Shown here: piece by piece, positions 59,401 to 64,000 of the stretch | How the letters are laid out: each line of letters starts with the position of its first letter | Position numbering within the stretch: the first letter of the stretch is position 1 | From: Pelecanus crispus | Lineage: Eukaryota; Chordata; Aves; Pelecaniformes; Pelecanidae | NCBI RefSeq assembly: GCF_030463565.1 | Contig: NC_134651.1 | Location: 15,946,734 to 16,010,733 of the forward strand | DNA length: 64,000 nucleotides | Direction: 5' to 3' | The notes under the pieces: model-generated | Databases searched by the model: none | What the model saw: the letters and a program-made list of their open reading frames with translations, nothing else | What the model was told of the DNA's origin: nothing | Position numbers and translations under genes: made by a program

Positions 59401-62400
59401 GTAACTGTTCTTTTGTAGGGTTGGTGGATTCTTGCCAAGGTATCTCCTGTAAAATAGATACCATATTTTTGCCATTGACCTCTAGTTGTCAGGATTAAGA
59501 CTGAATGTATTGCAGCCTCATTATATGATCAATGCATGGATTACCTAGTATTTAGAAAGTATTTTCTATCCCTAGCTAGAAGTTGTTGTATATACCATAT
59601 GCATTCAGACTCTTATTTACTTGAAAAAAGTGTGAAATATACTAAAATGGAAGTAGTGAATAAAGGTATTAGCAGTGCCAGAATTCCCAGAAACCAAGTA
59701 TCAAGAATCCATTTCGTGCCAAACAGAAAAAAGGTATTTAATGAAGCAATGAGAAGGACTGACCTTACACCCATTGGTTATGGACAACTTCTGTTTAATT
59801 AGCTTGTCCTTGGGATGGGCTTTCTGTCACGTACAAGGGTGTGGCGGGTTCTCAGACTCAAGCCTATTCCCTGGCGTCTGTAGGGCTGGCAGGGTCATGG
59901 CAGGACTCAGTGACAGCTCAAAGCATAAGGTCCTTCCCCTTACAATTTTTAAGGCACTGAGATCAGCATGTGGTATGTAGTGAGAGATCACACCTACAGT
60001 TAAAAGTTCATAATCTAGAAAAGTACACAAGTAACTAGACACTCAGTACTCTTACTAACAGAAGCCAGTTGAAACTTTCAACTCGTCTTCTTGCAGTATC
60101 TGATGGGTGTAGGAGTTTCTCTTCTGCTGTAGACCAGCACAACGTTTACACCTGTATGTCTCCAGCAATGCCAGAACCAGATGCTGCTGAGGCAGTGCTA
60201 GAATTATTCTGTAACAAGATACAGGAGTATCTGCCCACTGTTGAGGCCTCTCCAGGATATCTGATACGGGTTGTTAGCACGTTGTCTTTCTCAGTATTCC
60301 CCTAGTTCCCATTCTGGGCTCTGCACGGGCTGCAGGTAAATCAGGCTGTCAGTGTGCAATCATCCACCTCCAGTTTTAACAGAAAGATGAATCTTCATTT
60401 CATCCAGCTAAATATGATCCAGATAGTGATGCTATATTGGAGTTAACGCAGCACAGTAGGATCACCACGAGTGGGAGTAAAGACAGATGATAAACAACGG
60501 GAGAGTCCAGGAGGCATAAAAACATCAGTAAGGAAGGTTCAAGGAAAAGAGTGGACTGAGCAGTTTGATTCCACACTTAGGCCTGAAATTTCTTTTTGCA
60601 GATTGCTGGGTAATTTACTGTTCTGTTTTGTTTGTTGCATGTGTTGGCCTTCATGGATGATGTAAATCATGGACATTCTTCTCCCGTATAGCTTGTTTTT
60701 TATCTGTAGACTTGATACTTGGACAGTTACCTTCAACTCTGAATGATTTTGAAATCTGGTGCCCTTTGCTGAGAGGCAGGTTGTATCAACTGCTGTTATA
60801 CCTGGGCAAAGGTCAGAGAGTTCTACCGTTTCAGAAAAACAAAACCATTTAGAATTAATAAACTTTCTCTGTTCACATTTATTGAAGTCACCCAAATTCA
60901 CAAGCTGCAGAAGAAAGTAGAACTCCACTTTGATCAAGTAGAACTTCAGCTAATTCTCTGCCTTCATCCCCAGCAAAATGTATACATTAAAACATCATTA
61001 AAATGAGTTCCCTTCTTACTTTCTACCAGAGTTTGGAGTTGGATTTCATGTCATATTGTAAAAAGGAAAAAACAACAAAAATATCATGTAAAAAACACCA
61101 AACTAAAAAGTCCAAATAGATTAATTGGGTATCAATGAATATACACGATTTGTTCACACAAATTTGTTTGTGTTTGTGTGCACATCAATTTGTTCACATA
61201 ATAATCTGTTCCTTTTCAAAAGACTCGTGGTTCTTAGTTGATCAGAAGTATTCATAAAACTCTTCCCAAAGCAATGAACTGGGCCAATAATCTATACTTG
61301 GACAGCATTATTAAAACACACTAATTGCAAAAACCATAGTGAGAGCTCACTCATTGTAAGAGTATGGGGTAGCAAATTAAGCTGAATGAATTAATCTTGG
61401 CACTCTGTTCCTCTGTGAACATGTAAGTAAACAAAGTTCAAACTGAGTGGAGAACCTGTCTGATTTAAGCAAGTGTATTATCTATTCGTGAAACATCACA
61501 GGGAAAAAAACCCAAGAAATCAAATTCATGCTACTGAGGTGTGTGGAACTAAATCTGACTGAGGTATGGATTTTTGTCTAGGTGAAAAGTTCCTCTTATT
61601 TGTAGAAGGAAGTCAATGACTAAAGATAAAACTGGACTTCTCAAGAAATGAATAATTTGCTATTTTTCAGTAAACAGTAGGCTTCACGGAACAAAGGAAA
61701 ACATACAGAGTGCAAACAATTTCATCATGTAGCCATAGTCTAATCTCACTTTCATGAATTTGTCTGGAAATTAATTCAGTTGGACACGTCTCTGTTAAAC
61801 TTGTATGAAAAGGACCTTGACGGAGCAAAAAAGAAGGAAGCTGCAGAATGTAAACCAACACCATTCTTAGGAAATATTTTTGCCTGTACACATGGAAATG
61901 TTTAGGCATCAGAGATAAGATAGCTGCTTTAAATTCAGTGTCCAGATTCTGCTGTATTAGACCCATGCAAGTCTGGATGTTTAAATTCAACTGTTTTGCT
62001 TTTTTGCTTGGTAGAGCATGATTGAAACAATATTATTTTTACCAGCTTGATTGGAAACAGATTGTGAAACTAGTTTGTAAGGCAGGTATTTCAAACAGTG
62101 GGACCACGCAGGTCCAGTTTTAGACAGAGGCCTTTTGCTACTAATTTATCTCTGCTTCTTACTTACATTTCTCTGTATTTCTCAGCTTCCAACCCTGAAA
62201 TCAGATCTGCTGGGAAGGGGTGAAGGAGGAGTAGAGAGAGAGACCATGCTTTGATCCATTGCCTCCTGAAACATCACAGCTGCCTGAAATCCTTACATTG
62301 TGAATTATTTACATCATTTTCTTAAAAAAGATATATATTTTGATGTGGAAATGTTGCTGTAGTGCTTCATGAAAATGGTAGAAAAGGTATCTCAAGGCCA

Positions 62401-64000
62401 TATGCTGTATTCTGCAGCCAATATGTCACATCCATGGTGTTCTGTGACTAAGGACTCCAGCCATGCAGTGCCACAGCTCAGCTGCTGGTTTGGTGCAAAT
62501 GTCATCAGAAGATCTGGTCCAAGAGCCTGGCCAGATAGAAAAAAAAATATATTAAAATATATAAAAACATAGAATATAAAAACTTTTTTAAAAACCCGTA
62601 ATACTCATACCTTGAGATGTTTCATCACGAAAGGTGAAGTTCCTTCCCTGCTGTGGTTAGCTGTTTTTTACTACTATGCAGCAGAGAGCTTGTAGAAAGG
62701 TCACGGAATCTTTTCCTCTTCTTTTGCTGCCAAAGGTTTTCCTACCTAAGCAAAGCGCCACTTGGTTTGTTCATTATGTTGCTCACATTTGACTTTGCTT
62801 TCCCACTGGAACGCTTACAAGAGAATATGTAAGTTTAGGATTTTGCTGGTTCCTGATTCATATGTAGTTTTTAATTAAATATTTTGCTTTCCTTATGCTG
62901 CCTTTGTCCCACCCTATTTTCTGAATTAGGTAAATTTCTGGAACTTCTTACATGTTTGAAGAAACTGGTAATCGTTATGCACTCCAGGAAAATAAGAACA
63001 GGTCATGATGTTCAATACCTCCCCCTCACTGAATAACAAGCTTCTGGAGCTTGAACTGAGAGGTTTTGTCAGGGCTAAAAAATAGAAATGAAATCCAGCC
63101 AGGTTCTCAGTCATATCCCAGTACCCTTGAGATGCAGAAACTTTCCCCTTTCCCTCTGGCCATATTAAGGTCTTTAGATTGATGCTTCAGCATGTGCTAA
63201 TGGAAAGCCCTGTTCTTCGCGAGTGATCCATGTGGAGCAAGCCAGTGGGGTGTACCGTATATGAGAGAGACAGACCGTTCTTACACTTAGTAGGCATGAA
63301 AAGTATGCTTGAGAAGTTTATGCAGTCCCAGGATAAGCCTTCCAAATTATGCTAAATGTACAGGCATTTAAGATTAAAGGAGAGGTCTTTTTTTTTTATT
63401 ACTTACTTTATTGGCAGTTAATATTTGATTTAAACTTGGAAACGCAGAGTTCAATTTCTTAGAGACATTCATCATACTTTTAGTAAATAACACATGAAAA
63501 TAACTTATTAATGGAATATATAATATTTGGATTTTAATTTTCAAAATTATTTTATCTATTTATGTTTAATCTTTACAGTTCTTGTGATATATAGGCAAGG
63601 GCAGTTACATACTCAGTGGCAGTGTAATATGTAGGTAAAGGGGTTGACTAACAGCACTGCTGAAAGAATGCCTAGGCCAAAGGGAAAAAACATCTGCTTG
63701 TCCTTATCCTGCTGCTGTTCTCTGATTTCCAATTGGAATGAAAAATCTGATAAGGATTCATTGGTCCTGCAGTGCAGAACTCCATGATATTTTATAGACG
63801 AGTGGATTTTCTAAGACTTTCTAAGACTTTACAGATGGAAAGCCCTCAGATGTCTTCAAGGTGAGTTGTTGTTCATACTTCTATCCTGGTAGTGTTTATA
63901 GGGATCCATTGGGATGGTGACATTTCCAAACCCATACAAACCCTCTCTGCACTAATAAATGCAGCATGGAGCAGTGATGCCTAATATTTCAGGCTCTTGA
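56453..64000. other. Gene-poor DNA to the window end
   Basis: No coding exon, RNA gene or clear transposon recognised on either strand. A C run followed by (CA)n lies at about 59221-59245. Open frames are short and without similarity. Distal CPB1 regulatory DNA or another gene's intron would look the same by eye. Confidence 0.5.

Noticed and set aside
56453-64000. Search for further carboxypeptidase exons or another gene to the right of the ERV
   Set aside because: No conserved motif (HAREW, NIDGY, HSYSQ, FELRD types) or other family signature was seen on either strand.

Overview
The window is vertebrate nuclear DNA, almost certainly from a bird. It has spliced genes with GT/AG introns, CpG-island promoters, several 5'-truncated CR1 LINEs with the (ATTCTATG)n-type tail typical of birds, and a class III (ERVL-like) endogenous retrovirus. 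Protein-coding content is concentrated at the left end; the rest is AT-rich intergenic DNA, retroelements and a decayed digestive-enzyme gene. The starts used here are ATG codons; long open frames that open only at TTG or GTG were not accepted as proteins.

Left block (1-14 kb), same order and relative strand as the mammalian 3q29 cluster: the last two exons of MELTF (melanotransferrin, + strand, ending 2058), a CpG-island promoter and the two-exon PIGZ gene (+, 3419-5930), then NCBP2AS2 (-, 8993-9274) facing the NCBP2 locus (+) across a shared CpG island. PIGZ and NCBP2AS2 look intact. NCBP2 does not: only its last two exons are recognisable (10148-10287 and 12076-12147). They carry an extra base in a G run and changes at two cap-contact arginines, and the exons for the first part of the RRM cannot be found.

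Middle (12-49 kb): mostly gene-poor DNA with CR1 fragments. The minus strand from about 48.9 kb down to 28.2 kb carries the scattered exons of a pancreatic carboxypeptidase B gene (CPB1) that is clearly dead. It has frameshifts in exons 1, 2 and 6, a premature stop in the propeptide exon, loss of the HxxE zinc-ligand motif, an exon cut by an old LTR, and several exons not found. The last two exons are still clean.

Right part (49.5-64 kb): a full-length, env-less ERV (49547-56447) with two 571-bp LTRs differing at one base, a 5-bp target duplication, a tRNA-Lys-type primer site, one long gag frame and one long pol frame. Gag and pol share a reading frame and are separated by a single UAG followed by a potential hairpin. 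Gag begins with hydrophobic, membrane-segment-like sequence, which is unusual. The ERV lies about 0.6 kb upstream of the dead CPB1 promoter. From 56.5 kb to the end I see no gene.

The most interesting points are the stepwise decay of CPB1 and NCBP2, the young ERV with its unusual Gag and in-frame stop, a perfect 35-bp inverted repeat carrying two CGCG promoter elements at the NCBP2AS2/NCBP2 promoter, and a composite CR1 3' end that recurs at three places.
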